From contig JBILSZ010000011.1 of NCBI GenBank assembly GCA_044371755.1, forward strand, positions 1-47,563: DNA of 47,563 nucleotides. The letters run 5' to 3'. Source of the DNA: JAIXWP01 sp044371755. GTDB lineage: Bacteria > Bacteroidota > Bacteroidia > Flavobacteriales_D > Sanyastnellaceae. Numbering within the stretch: position 1 is the first letter of the stretch; the number at the start of each line of letters is the position of its first letter. The position numbers and the translations under genes were made by a program. The notes beneath the pieces were generated by a model. The model did no database searches, was not told the DNA's origin, and saw nothing but the letters and a program-made list of their open reading frames with translations. This document shows, in pieces, positions 1 through 9,248 of this stretch.

Positions 1-556
1 AGCAGAATGGGCATATTTCAAACAAGGCTCCACATGGGTTTATCGAGATTTGGTTTCTGGCAGAACAAAAACCATGTTCGTAGATCAAGCTTATTATTTT
101 ATTGATCGATGGGGTGAGCTTGGGTTTGCCAATTATTTGAGAACATCAGGAAAAAATGGGGGATATACATGGGGTTATAGCTCGGATTCGGAAATATCAT
201 GCAATACGGGAAAGCATTGCAAGTGCAAGGGAATTATCATGGCGAGTTCTGAGTCTGGCGAAATGGGTGGAACTTCATTGGTTTTGCCATTTTTCCATTT
301 CGAGGGGCAAGAATTTGGTGGTCATGTTCCGATTGGAAAACCATGGGTGTTGAATCAAGTTGAAAGTACTAGTGATCGTTTAGAGTTTATGGGGAAAGAG
401 TATAATGATCTGGTAAGGGTACACATCAATTATCATCCTTGTGCAGATTGGACAGAGTCTCGCTATTGGTGGAAAAAAAATGTGGGACTAGTGCGCTTTG
501 ATTTTATTGAGCGCAATGAGATTTGGATGCTCGTGGATTATAAGGTAGAGCAATAG
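1..556 (+). CDS. Secreted or lipoprotein-like hypothetical protein, 5' end outside window
   Basis: The reading frame is open from base 2 with no stop before the TAG at 554-556, so the gene almost certainly begins left of the window; the first in-frame start visible is a TTG at 50, which is probably not the real start. The first visible residues (YFKQGSTWVYRD) resemble the start of the mature part of Bacteroidota lipoproteins that open with a 'G..W.Y' motif. The rest is rich in aromatic residues and glycine, with several cysteines (CNTGKHCKCKG near the middle) and a predicted beta-rich character. I do not recognise a family. It lies 69 bp upstream of the large T9SS cargo gene on the same strand, so the two may be co-expressed, but the gap holds an inverted repeat that could separate them. 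Confidence 0.6.
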   Translation, partial: AEWAYFKQGSTWVYRDLVSGRTKTMFVDQAYYFIDRWGELGFANYLRTSGKNGGYTWGYSSDSEISCNTGKHCKCKGIIMASSESGEMGGTSLVLPFFHFEGQEFGGHVPIGKPWVLNQVESTSDRLEFMGKEYNDLVRVHINYHPCADWTESRYWWKKNVGLVRFDFIERNEIWMLVDYKVEQ

Positions 557-573
557 GACACTACTACTATCAT

Positions 574-620
574 AAGGTTTTGGAGAACGCATCTCAAGAT
601 GTAGTTCAACTTAAAACCTT
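574..620 (+). promoter_or_regulatory. Nested inverted repeat in the gap before the 1,647-aa gene
   Basis: AAGGTTTT (574-581) is the exact reverse complement of AAAACCTT (613-620), and between them CATCT (590-594) pairs with AGATG (597-601). The outer right arm is followed by a short T-rich stretch and the ATG at 626. It could be a weak terminator of the upstream gene or a leader structure masking the start region. Only the symmetry is seen; the role is a guess. Confidence 0.3.
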
Positions 621-625
621 TTCAA

Positions 626-3600
626 ATGAAAAAAATTTTATTGACCCTTTTGTGCGTGGGGTGGATTTCAGGAAGAGCACAAAGCGTGGAGGAGAACCTT
701 CAAAAGTATTGGAGGTACCGAGAAAGACTGGTCAAGGATTTTGTAAAAGTGGGCGCTGATGACGGGAACAGTGTAGTCATGTCAGCACGATCCATTGGCT
801 TTGCTTACGATGGAGCAACATTGAACGATGAGGGTTTACCACCCAGTCGTATTTATTATCAAGACGCCACGATTTATCAAGGGCATTATTTGCTCACCCT
901 AGCTACGGAATATGAACTCTTGCAGCAAGTGCTTAATTCCACAACGGATGGCAACGACTACACTGCTGCGCAGCGCCGATTGGAGAGCACGAGAAGTGAG
1001 ATTTACTTTGCTTTAAAAGCTTTCCACCGTTTCGGCGAAGATTTTAATTCGGACACTGAGCTTTTTTTCAATCTTCCTAGCGTGGGCATTCATAGTCGAG
1101 ATGATGTTGGATATAACTATCACCAAAATTATCAAAATGACTACAGCGAGACTTTTGGTCGGAATGCGGATTTTATTTTGACACATTCAGATACAAATCC
1201 CATCGAAATGTGGGGGCCGAATGCTGGGCAAGTCAATCCAAATGCTGGGGGCAATGTGATGAGCTTGGATCAAATCACGAGTATGTTCACGGGCTTGATG
1301 GCTGTCTATCGATTGGTGGGTACCGAGTTGGTTCAGCCGAGCGCAGAATATCCTGCACTTAGCTTAAAAGCAGAGGCGCGGGCAATTGCATTAAAAATTA
1401 TCGATTACATTATCAAGCCAGCCAATGGTTGTGGTAGTAATTGCTACACCTTCAACATTTATCATCCCAATGATATTTTTAGGCCGGCAGGTTACGAACT
1501 CACTTTTCAAGCGCCTTTTCTTATCAATATAGCATACAATTTCGACCATCCTCTCTGGGTGCATAAAGTGCAAACCAACGATGTGCATGATATGAAAATG
1601 GCAATTCAGGTGCATCCGCAAGAAATTTTGGATATCATAAATAACGCTGATTTTCCAGGATTGTTTTTTGGTCTAAATTGTCATAATCAAATAGCCGAAA
1701 TGGCCGAGTTAAGATTGGCAGTAAAGGCACCAGTCACAGTAGCCACAATAGAGTATGCTCCATTGTACTATCTCTATGAAGATGTCCAAAATCAGTGGGT
1801 AGATTTTTCAGTGGGAGGTCAACCTTGTATGCAAATCGGATCTGAACTAGAGGATCTGATCGAAAGTTTTGACTTTGATGTGGAGGGTGTCTTTTGTGAT
1901 AATATTAATTGGAGAACACTTATAGCCGATCATTTGATTTTGGAGAATGTTGCTTATTGGGGTCCACTTGCTTTGCAACATCTCTTGGGGTTGGATGAGG
2001 GTTATTTTTGCCTTCCTTATAGTGACCTTGGCAATCAAGTACGTGCTCGAATCAATGACGATAATGTTCATATTTTTTGTGAATTATCAGCGGTAGCAAA
2101 TGCATGGAATCCACAATATTTTCAATGGTTGGCTGATCAAAGCGGTATGCATTGGATTGGTATGTTGAGAAGCGTTTTATATCCGGGTTCTACACCTATT
2201 GCTAATTTATCAAAGTCAACGATAGAAGATCTTTATTTGAATACCGCCCCTTGCGAAGGACCGTGGGATGACCCGCAAACGATTTCCCTACCCACCCCAA
2301 ATACAACTGCGGGTTGGAGAGCGGCAAACCGATTGTTTCATCCTTCAGATGCAGCATTGGGTATTCCAGATAAAAGTTTTAGAGGTGAGTTTTCAGGGAT
2401 TGATTACATGGTATATCACAATCTTTATCACTGCACTTGGGAAGAAGAATTGCCCTCCTATTTAAGTGATAGTGGTTGTAATTGCTTAGAAGAAATTTCA
2501 CCGGCAAATACCTTGAATTTACCATTGACTGTAGCACCAAAGTTTCAGAATTATGATGACTATTCAATTAATTCACCGAGTTATTTATCTCATGATTTTA
2601 CAGTAGTAGGTCAGGGCTTACTCGAGGTGAAAAATGATTTTGTGGTTTGTAGTCCAGCAGGAACCAATACAGAATTGTTGTTTCAAGGCAGCTCCAAAAT
2701 GAAACTCTATGCTGGATACGAACTTACCATTAATGAGGGGAGCGCTTTGATATTAGATGAATCATCTGAATTTGAAGCGGGACTCTATCCAATGGGAGAT
2801 ATTTTAGAAGATAATGTTTCAAGAATTTGTATTAAAAATGGAGCACGACTGGAGGTGCGAAGTGGTGCTAAATTCTCACCCTATGTGCGATTGCAAATAA
2901 TAGTTGAGGATGGTGGAAAGCTCTTCATCAATGGAGGAGAAATGGAATTTACCTCTAGCTGTTCTGGTTGCAGTATTTCTTTAAAAGGTGAAAATGCAAA
3001 GCTGGAAATACTCGATGGAGTGGTTGAAAACCTTAGCAGCCTTGGAGTTTCTTTGAAGTTGGAAAATGGAGCTAAGATGAACTTGGAGTCTGGAGTTCTA
3101 GACTTATCACCAGGTTATATGATTATGAATGAAGGGGTAGACGTAAGTGCTACCAATAGTCATATTCGCTTTGGTAGCGCGGAGTGCAGGTCGCATGCAT
3201 CGAGTTTGGATATGATTAATTCCATTTTGACATTTGAAAATCAGAATGCGTTTTTTTATGGTAATTCTCAGATACACCTCAATCATTCTACAGTAAAGCT
3301 CAATAATAGTGCGCTCAATCTCAGACAAGGCTATCAGCCCAATGAGACAATAGTTGGTTTTGATTCGGAGATCTTTGTTACTAACGGCTTTATTGAATTG
3401 AACGGTGCAAATGCATTACTTGATGTCTTTAAAAGTACCATTCAAATAAGTGATTATTCTTCCCTACAAATCCATGCGCCTGGATCGGCTGTCAATGGTA
3501 AGATTAGATTTAGGGGAGCAGGTTCACATGATGTTCACATGTACGCTAATTCTACATTGCGTATTGATGGTAAGTCAAAGGATTATACGATGATCGAAGT

Positions 3601-5569
3601 GACGGATCAGTCTGATTTTTGGATACCGGGGCAAGGAAAGGTTGTCATTTCGCATGCTGGTATTAACTTGAATAACAACGGTAGAGTTTGGAGCAATCCG
3701 CGATTGGAATTGAGCAATGTTCATGCATTTGATAATAGTTCAAACGCTATCGGCGGAGCCATAGAGTGTTGGAATAATCATACAATTTTAGGTTACTCCA
3801 ATTTTACAAGAGTAGGATACAAAGGAATGGGCAGTACGCTGAGTGTTACCTCCAGCAATTTTGAAGGCAAACAAGCGAAGGTAGATTTGCACGGCGGCAG
3901 TTATCGTGTGACTCGTTCCAATTTTCACAATGGAGGATTGATCTCGCGTAAGCTAGAAAACACCAGTACTATTTCCCTTTCTGAGTTTTATAATGATGAT
4001 AGCGGTAGCCCTAGCACAGCAGTGCACGATGAGAGTCTTGTAGAAGTATTAGTTTCCAATTCGTCAATTGAGAATTATGGAAACGGTATTTGGAAAATTG
4101 GCGGAATTTTCTCTTCGAGATGTTCTCAGTATATCGAAAATTTCGTCGGAATATTTGTTGAGGCATGCGCCCTAAATTTAAGTTCCGTAAACAGCGCTGG
4201 TTACAACAACTTTGTAAATAATGACGTAAATATTGAAGCCAACCAGATGTTGACCTACGCACTTGACAAGGGATTCAATTCATTCGAGCCTTTTAATGCA
4301 TGTAATATTTGGACCACAAGTTTGATTCCCGTGGAAGGAGATGTGTTGGATATTTCGGCTACGAATAATATTTGGACTGTTGAGAATGATTATCATGTGT
4401 CTTATGTAGATGAAATGGAAACTGGTATTTGGTGTTATTCAGGGTCCTATATCAACGGTTTGTACGATGTTCGTTTTTTTGATCCCAACCCAGCCACAAG
4501 CAATGCATGTCCTACTGAAAAACCAACAGTTAAGCCACCATCGAGAAAGAATAACGCTCTTGAGGCAAGTGAATTGAACGAGCAATGGCAGGAACAGGGA
4601 GCTACTCAGAGAAACTTATCGGATATACCGCTCTTGAATACCGAGCATTTTGAGAATATTGCTTTGGACAGTGCACTGACATTCGCGGCGAGTTTCTTGG
4701 AGTTATATGATTCTACAGGAAATGATCTTCATGCTGTGACATTATTCCACGAGATACTTTCTAGTGGATTAAATCGAGTGGACATTTACACAAGACAATT
4801 GATGGATTGGGGAGTTTCGATGATGAAAAATGGTATCGAGGGCATGTTTTTCGAAGGGGATTTATCTATCTCGTCAAATGCCATTAGTTTTGAAACACCT
4901 GTACAACTCTATGTAGATGTTTTGAATTTGTGCACTGACACGCTTCTTACCGAAGAGACTTATAGAAGTCAATTTGAATTGGAGTTGTTGAAGGGACAAC
5001 TGTTTTTAACGCTTAATAAACCTGACTTGGCAAGGGAGGTTTTTATAAATTTAAATGCTTGCAGCGTTGATTCATTGGAGCAGCTAGCGCTGAATAAATG
5101 GAGAGAAGAAGCTGAGCGAAGCATTTCTATTCAAGCACAATTTTTGGCTGGTGTTTCGCCGGATTCTGTATCATACAATGTGCCTGTATCTAGTTACCCT
5201 GATGCTATTGAAGTTGAATCGAGTAATTTTTACTTCGGTACTACTATCATGGATCCCAACACTTTGATTTTTGTTTCTTGTGGAGGCGATCCGAGTTATC
5301 GGGATAGAAAGTTGGAGTACTTGGAGGCATCGATTTTTCCGAATCCTGTGACCAATATGATTACCATTCGCTGTGATCTCGGGCAAGAGGCCTATGATGA
5401 ATTGATTATGCTAGATTCATTCGGAAGAACTGTATATACCGAGAAGGTTTCTTTAAGTGGAACAATGTATCATCCGATAGAGTTGTCGTCGACGATGGCC
5501 TCTGGGGTGTATTTTATTCGACTTAATGGAGGCACTTCGGTGCGCACATTTAGCTTTGTGAAGCAGTAG
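626..5569 (+). CDS. Giant secreted beta-helix-like protein with T9SS type A C-terminal sorting domain
   Basis: This 1,647-residue protein starts with a signal peptide (about residues 1-20, ending GRAQS) and ends with a typical T9SS type A sorting domain of about 75 residues (IFPNPVTN..., then SGVYFIRL and a C-terminal FSFVKQ). It is therefore expected to pass the outer membrane by type IX secretion and be released or anchored at the cell surface. Residues about 20-640 form a region with no motif I know, with several Cys and Trp. Residues about 650-1250 show short repeating strands with Gly/Asn turns and phrases such as 'NGARLEVRSGAKF', the pattern of a right-handed parallel beta-helix. Residues about 1300-1560 look helical (DxALxFAxxFLELY...), possibly a TPR-like spacer. 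Function is unknown; a carbohydrate-binding or adhesive role is only inference from the beta-helix. Confidence 0.85.
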   Translation: MKKILLTLLCVGWISGRAQSVEENLQKYWRYRERLVKDFVKVGADDGNSVVMSARSIGFAYDGATLNDEGLPPSRIYYQDATIYQGHYLLTLATEYELLQQVLNSTTDGNDYTAAQRRLESTRSEIYFALKAFHRFGEDFNSDTELFFNLPSVGIHSRDDVGYNYHQNYQNDYSETFGRNADFILTHSDTNPIEMWGPNAGQVNPNAGGNVMSLDQITSMFTGLMAVYRLVGTELVQPSAEYPALSLKAEARAIALKIIDYIIKPANGCGSNCYTFNIYHPNDIFRPAGYELTFQAPFLINIAYNFDHPLWVHKVQTNDVHDMKMAIQVHPQEILDIINNADFPGLFFGLNCHNQIAEMAELRLAVKAPVTVATIEYAPLYYLYEDVQNQWVDFSVGGQPCMQIGSELEDLIESFDFDVEGVFCDNINWRTLIADHLILENVAYWGPLALQHLLGLDEGYFCLPYSDLGNQVRARINDDNVHIFCELSAVANAWNPQYFQWLADQSGMHWIGMLRSVLYPGSTPIANLSKSTIEDLYLNTAPCEGPWDDPQTISLPTPNTTAGWRAANRLFHPSDAALGIPDKSFRGEFSGIDYMVYHNLYHCTWEEELPSYLSDSGCNCLEEISPANTLNLPLTVAPKFQNYDDYSINSPSYLSHDFTVVGQGLLEVKNDFVVCSPAGTNTELLFQGSSKMKLYAGYELTINEGSALILDESSEFEAGLYPMGDILEDNVSRICIKNGARLEVRSGAKFSPYVRLQIIVEDGGKLFINGGEMEFTSSCSGCSISLKGENAKLEILDGVVENLSSLGVSLKLENGAKMNLESGVLDLSPGYMIMNEGVDVSATNSHIRFGSAECRSHASSLDMINSILTFENQNAFFYGNSQIHLNHSTVKLNNSALNLRQGYQPNETIVGFDSEIFVTNGFIELNGANALLDVFKSTIQISDYSSLQIHAPGSAVNGKIRFRGAGSHDVHMYANSTLRIDGKSKDYTMIEVTDQSDFWIPGQGKVVISHAGINLNNNGRVWSNPRLELSNVHAFDNSSNAIGGAIECWNNHTILGYSNFTRVGYKGMGSTLSVTSSNFEGKQAKVDLHGGSYRVTRSNFHNGGLISRKLENTSTISLSEFYNDDSGSPSTAVHDESLVEVLVSNSSIENYGNGIWKIGGIFSSRCSQYIENFVGIFVEACALNLSSVNSAGYNNFVNNDVNIEANQMLTYALDKGFNSFEPFNACNIWTTSLIPVEGDVLDISATNNIWTVENDYHVSYVDEMETGIWCYSGSYINGLYDVRFFDPNPATSNACPTEKPTVKPPSRKNNALEASELNEQWQEQGATQRNLSDIPLLNTEHFENIALDSALTFAASFLELYDSTGNDLHAVTLFHEILSSGLNRVDIYTRQLMDWGVSMMKNGIEGMFFEGDLSISSNAISFETPVQLYVDVLNLCTDTLLTEETYRSQFELELLKGQLFLTLNKPDLAREVFINLNACSVDSLEQLALNKWREEAERSISIQAQFLAGVSPDSVSYNVPVSSYPDAIEVESSNFYFGTTIMDPNTLIFVSCGGDPSYRDRKLEYLEASIFPNPVTNMITIRCDLGQEAYDELIMLDSFGRTVYTEKVSLSGTMYHPIELSSTMASGVYFIRLNGGTSVRTFSFVKQ

Positions 5570-5576
5570 GAGGAGT

Positions 5577-5608
5577 GCCCCCCCCCGCCGTACGGCGGCG
5601 GGGGGGGC
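5577..5608. terminator. GC-rich bidirectional terminator hairpin
   Basis: A run of nine C (5578-5586) and a run of eight G (5600-5607) flank the perfect palindrome GCCGTACGGC (5587-5596), giving a very stable stem with a single bulge. A T-rich stretch follows on the + strand. It sits in the 45-bp gap between two convergent genes, where it would stop transcription from both sides. Confidence 0.8.
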
Positions 5609-5614
5609 TTCCTT

Positions 5615-7894
5615 TTATGCCACCACTACTTTTTTCTTTTTGACCATAATCAAGATTGTTACCACAGAAAGGCCAAAAACCATCAATACTTTTTTCCATG
5701 GAATTTGAGAAGTAGGTATAAATGGTGTTACTGTATTATTCTTCTTTGCTCCAGGTTTTTTAAACTTCAAATATTCGTTGATATATGCGCCGCTTTTTGG
5801 GCTTGTTCTTCCCGTTAAGGCAGCGTATTCATCCACTTCAAGTTTTCTTCTTTCCAAAAGTGTTTCTATATAAACCTGTCCTTCTTCACAGTCGAACTCG
5901 CCAGTGGCTGGATTCGTAAGCACATAACGCGCTTGATAATGCTCGTTGTTGGGAGTGACTTGGAAATTTAGATCAGAAGGAAATTTTTCTTTTTCATAGC
6001 GTACATGCAATCGGGTAAAGAAAGTACGCTCTCCATTCAGTGCATTCGCCCACCAAACACCAGCATCTGCAAATTCTTGATTGAGTGGTGGTGGTCCAAC
6101 GCATGGATCGCATTTCATGCCCCAATTAGGAGTTACATCCCACGCATATTCAAGAAAAACGCCATTTCTGTTTTCATTTTTCCATGTTTTTTGAAATAAA
6201 TTTTTATAAAATGTTCCAAATTCATCTCTCACGAACAGAGGAATATTTTTATCTGTAGGCATTTTGATTGTTCTGTAGTTGGTACACTCGATGCGACCGG
6301 TTTTTGTAAATGCATAAACAATCATGTCTTGACTTCCTTTGCTATTGGCCATCCCGAGACGTATCGGCAGCATGAATTTCTCGTGCTCAAATGATATTTG
6401 TATAGGGCTTAGATATTCGAATTTACTTTTTGATATTTCCTTCAAATTGACTTTCGCAACAAAAAATTTCATATTGCTCTTGATATACGGTTCGAGCACG
6501 GCATCGGCAGTTGCAGGTATTTTATATCCATTAGCTATCAACCAGTCTCTTAAACCCGTGCTCTGGCTAGCAGATAGAAGCAGTATGTCATACTCTCCAA
6601 CTTGGTAGCGAGCCTCAATTTTTACGTATTTGTTTGAAGTTGCTTCACTCCTTTTCATGGCGCTCATATTAACAGATCCCAGCATTTCCATACTCATATC
6701 ATTGCATATGGCCATGGGAATATAACAAGGATTTTGGTCATGATATTCGACAAGGCGAGGTGCAGAGTACGCATCGAGATATTCGAAAACATCCCTACGA
6801 ACTACATTTATTTGGTCTTTACGTAGTACCACTGGAACTGGCACTACCATAGCGAAATCTTTAAAATCTCCACTAAAATCATTACTCATAGTAATGACAG
6901 TCTTCTTGCCATCTCTGACCAGAATGACTTCACTTTTATTGTTGAATAAAGTCGCGTCTGCTTTGGCGACATAGAATCCGCAGAAGCCGAATGAACGTTC
7001 GGTTTGTATCACTGCGATACAAAGGATAAGAAATTTGATAATTGTTTTCATTGGAAACATTTTTTTTGATTGTATGACTAATTGTGATGATGACCACTGG
7101 AATTTTTCTGATTTTACTAAATGGTCAATAAATGGGGTAAGTGGAGTTGCCAAAAAAAGTACCCATTGAACGGAGGAGTTTATAAAATGAAAGTTCGTCA
7201 AATAGAATGAAATACATGCTACACCAATTGTCCAAAAGATTCGAGCTCTTTTATTATCGGGAGTAGTCATCGGGTCGGTAATCATGAAAAAGGCGAATAA
7301 CCAGATGCTGCCCGATGACATTTTGTGAAGCCATACTTCCCAATTCCAATTCATATATAGGATGGTTCTGGAAAATTCGAGTATGGCTATGGTTGCTAAA
7401 AATATCAATCCTGTATCGAGCCGTCTAACTTTAGTGAGAACAGCAAATCCAAGAGTGGATACGGCCAAGACTATCAGTGCTTCAGTTCCCCATTGACCGG
7501 GAGATACCCAAGCATTATCACTTAAGCTAATAGCGACAATTATTCCGAAATTGGCGGGATTCCAGAGGTGTTTATTACGATATCGAAAAACGAATTTCTG
7601 TGCTATTGCGAGCATTGCTGCGAAAAAGAAAATGAAAGGACTATTGGTCTTGAGCAGCAAACAAAGTCCCAGTGATGTGATAAGGGCACTTTTAAAGCTA
7701 CTTAGCGGTATTTTGAGCTGTTGAATGAATAAGAGTTGAGTTCCTAATGCACCCAAAAGAACGGCGAGATAATTTGTAAAATCTGCGTCCCAGCCGAGCA
7801 TAAGAACACCGAATGACAAAAAGGTAACCTGTGCGAGTATTTGGAAGTGCCTGCCGTCGGAGGCAAGGTAATCGAGATTGGAATGAATAGCCAT
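5615..7894 (-). CDS. NqrB/RnfD-like membrane domain fused to a DUF2330 domain
   Basis: This is a 759-residue protein in two parts. Residues 1-265 are strongly hydrophobic, with several membrane spans, and carry NqrB/RnfD family signatures: HLWNPANFG (109-117) and SGSIWLFAFFMITDPMTTP (194-212). In NqrB and RnfD the SGAT-type Thr at the fourth position carries covalently bound FMN; here that position is Ile197, so covalent flavin attachment is unlikely. From residue 282 (MKTIIKFLILCIAV...) a signal-peptide-like segment leads into a DUF2330 domain (CGFYVAKADA, FAMVVPVP, LDAYSAPRLVEY), ending with one membrane span (about 737-755) and a KKKK tail. The frame is open throughout. Met282 (codon 7049-7051) could be an internal start for a separate DUF2330 protein, but no clear ribosome site or stop separates the two. 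A role in membrane redox is inferred from the first domain; DUF2330 has no known function. Confidence 0.8.
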   Translation of the reverse strand: MAIHSNLDYLASDGRHFQILAQVTFLSFGVLMLGWDADFTNYLAVLLGALGTQLLFIQQLKIPLSSFKSALITSLGLCLLLKTNSPFIFFFAAMLAIAQKFVFRYRNKHLWNPANFGIIVAISLSDNAWVSPGQWGTEALIVLAVSTLGFAVLTKVRRLDTGLIFLATIAILEFSRTILYMNWNWEVWLHKMSSGSIWLFAFFMITDPMTTPDNKRARIFWTIGVACISFYLTNFHFINSSVQWVLFLATPLTPFIDHLVKSEKFQWSSSQLVIQSKKMFPMKTIIKFLILCIAVIQTERSFGFCGFYVAKADATLFNNKSEVILVRDGKKTVITMSNDFSGDFKDFAMVVPVPVVLRKDQINVVRRDVFEYLDAYSAPRLVEYHDQNPCYIPMAICNDMSMEMLGSVNMSAMKRSEATSNKYVKIEARYQVGEYDILLLSASQSTGLRDWLIANGYKIPATADAVLEPYIKSNMKFFVAKVNLKEISKSKFEYLSPIQISFEHEKFMLPIRLGMANSKGSQDMIVYAFTKTGRIECTNYRTIKMPTDKNIPLFVRDEFGTFYKNLFQKTWKNENRNGVFLEYAWDVTPNWGMKCDPCVGPPPLNQEFADAGVWWANALNGERTFFTRLHVRYEKEKFPSDLNFQVTPNNEHYQARYVLTNPATGEFDCEEGQVYIETLLERRKLEVDEYAALTGRTSPKSGAYINEYLKFKKPGAKKNNTVTPFIPTSQIPWKKVLMVFGLSVVTILIMVKKKKVVVA

Positions 7895-7944
7895 AGGAGC
7901 GAAATTTCACCCCTGTACATGGTATATTCAAAAACGTTCAAAAA

Positions 7945-7987
7945 AAAATGTGGCTCGCAAGTTCTCTACGTTTGTTCGCCACATTTT
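7945..7987. terminator. Hairpin with T-tracts on both strands, between divergent genes
   Basis: AAAATGTGGC (7945-7954) and GCCACATTTT (7978-7987) form a perfect 10-bp stem with a 23-nt loop. A run of T follows on the + strand, and the other side gives a T-run on the - strand, so it could act as a terminator both ways. Its position between two divergent gene starts is odd; an attenuator or the end of a small RNA are alternatives. Confidence 0.45.
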
Positions 7988-8042
7988 GATTTTTTTATAT
8001 TTTATATAAGCTTTGAAACGTAGACGCTTGCTAAAGGTTGCA

Positions 8043-8050
8043 TACTTTCG
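8043..8050 (+). promoter_or_regulatory. Candidate -7 box TACTTTCG
   Basis: TACTTTCG matches the Bacteroidota -7 consensus TAnnTTTG at 7 of 8 positions and lies 18 nt before the ATG at 8069. The same octamer precedes the 2-oxoacid dehydrogenase gene at 22166. No clear TTG -33 element was found. Confidence 0.4.
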
Positions 8051-8068
8051 CTTTATCAAAATGATGAA

Positions 8069-8473
8069 ATGAGACAATTTTTTTTATTGATAGTCATTAC
8101 CGGACTAATGGCAATGAGTGCTAATGAAAGTAGCGCTCAGTATAAAGTATTCAAAGAAGTGGATGGAGTCATTTTTTCAACTCGTTGGGTAAAGGAAAAG
8201 TGGTATAAGCGGTCAAGCTCCAAAGTACTTAGCGTTCGCGTGCAGAATAGGAATGCTTATGAGGTAAAATATACCCTAGGAGTAGAAATCTTTAGAAATA
8301 CTGTAATGCTCGAGTCTTTTCCAGAAGAGGAATATACGCTGGGCGCAGGTAAAAAGGTGACCGGTCGTCTCAATGGCATTATGTTTAAGCCTACTAAAAT
8401 TTCTAACGAGGACATCGAAAAGGCAGATTTTGAGCTTGAGCTCAGTGGACTTGATGTAACAAAAAAAGTATAG
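8069..8473 (+). CDS. Small secreted hypothetical protein
   Basis: The 134-residue protein has a clear signal peptide (about residues 1-23, MRQFFLLIVITGLMAMS...SSAQ), so it is exported to the periplasm or beyond. The mature part of about 110 residues alternates hydrophobic and polar residues in strands (VLSVRVQNRNAYEVKYTLGVEIF), suggesting a small beta-sandwich of the kind seen in extracellular proteins of this phylum. No family was recognised. It stands alone: divergent from the NqrB/RnfD-DUF2330 gene upstream and convergent with a lipoprotein gene whose stop lies only 5 bp away. Confidence 0.75.
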   Translation: MRQFFLLIVITGLMAMSANESSAQYKVFKEVDGVIFSTRWVKEKWYKRSSSKVLSVRVQNRNAYEVKYTLGVEIFRNTVMLESFPEEEYTLGAGKKVTGRLNGIMFKPTKISNEDIEKADFELELSGLDVTKKV

Positions 8474-8478
8474 CTAGA

Positions 8479-9180
8479 TTAATTGCTCATGAATTCATCC
8501 ACGACTTTTTCCAATTGACTCTTCATGGCTCTTGCATCCAGTGGTATGTAATCAGCGGGAATTACGAATTGCTCTGGAGCCACGGGCTGGAAGCGCAATT
8601 CCCTCGCGCGCAGTTGCATTCTTTTTCCATATTGTTCGAGTTCATACCCGAGCAAGAAACCATCGACTTGCGAGAACTGATTCCACCAATTGCTTTCGTC
8701 AATGCGAAGCTCATTGGTATGATACAGCTCGATGGAAGGCAATGAATCATTACTAAAGCGAGCAATGCTTTTTTCACACAAGTACCCAGCAATTGTGAGC
8801 GTATCGTTTGTCTTCTCGATTGTAATTTGAGGACTGTAAGCTAACCAATCACCGATGTTGTTTTCATCTAAAGTCATGTAATACTTATCGGAAAACGATT
8901 TTAATAGCTGTGAATATTCTCTTTTTTGATTATCAATAATAAGGTCGGTTGTCATCACTCCCCATGCAGAGCGAATAGAAGCACGCATGTAGTGTTTATT
9001 AAAGTCAAAACTCATCTCTTTGGGATATAGCTCTAGCATGAGCGTATTTTGCTCGTACGGGAAGCTCACATCATATATGATGGTGCCTTCATTTTTCATT
9101 AAAAAAATGGGGCCGCTATCACAAGATGAAAGCGAAGAGATAAGGATGATGAATAAGAAAAAGTATCTTCGTGCAGTCAA
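8479..9180 (-). CDS. Lipoprotein of unknown function
   Basis: The 233-residue protein begins MTARRYFFLFIILISSLSSCDSG, a lipoprotein signal with lipobox LSSC, so the mature N-terminal Cys is expected to be lipidated. The start codon is TTG (9178-9180); no better start keeps the complete signal. The mature part has the layout of small Bacteroidota proteins that bear 'GTIIYDVSF...' at the start and 'IAGYLCEKSIARF' in the middle, resembling the DUF4412-type group (strands with a central GY.C), but this is a weak resemblance. It is divergent from ctlX with a 68-bp gap. Confidence 0.75.
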   Translation of the reverse strand: MTARRYFFLFIILISSLSSCDSGPIFLMKNEGTIIYDVSFPYEQNTLMLELYPKEMSFDFNKHYMRASIRSAWGVMTTDLIIDNQKREYSQLLKSFSDKYYMTLDENNIGDWLAYSPQITIEKTNDTLTIAGYLCEKSIARFSNDSLPSIELYHTNELRIDESNWWNQFSQVDGFLLGYELEQYGKRMQLRARELRFQPVAPEQFVIPADYIPLDARAMKSQLEKVVDEFMSN

Positions 9181-9248
9181 GTGATATCTCGTTTGGGTTA
9201 AAGGTTTCAGGGCAATATTACGCTACGAATTGATATTAAACAATTTAA

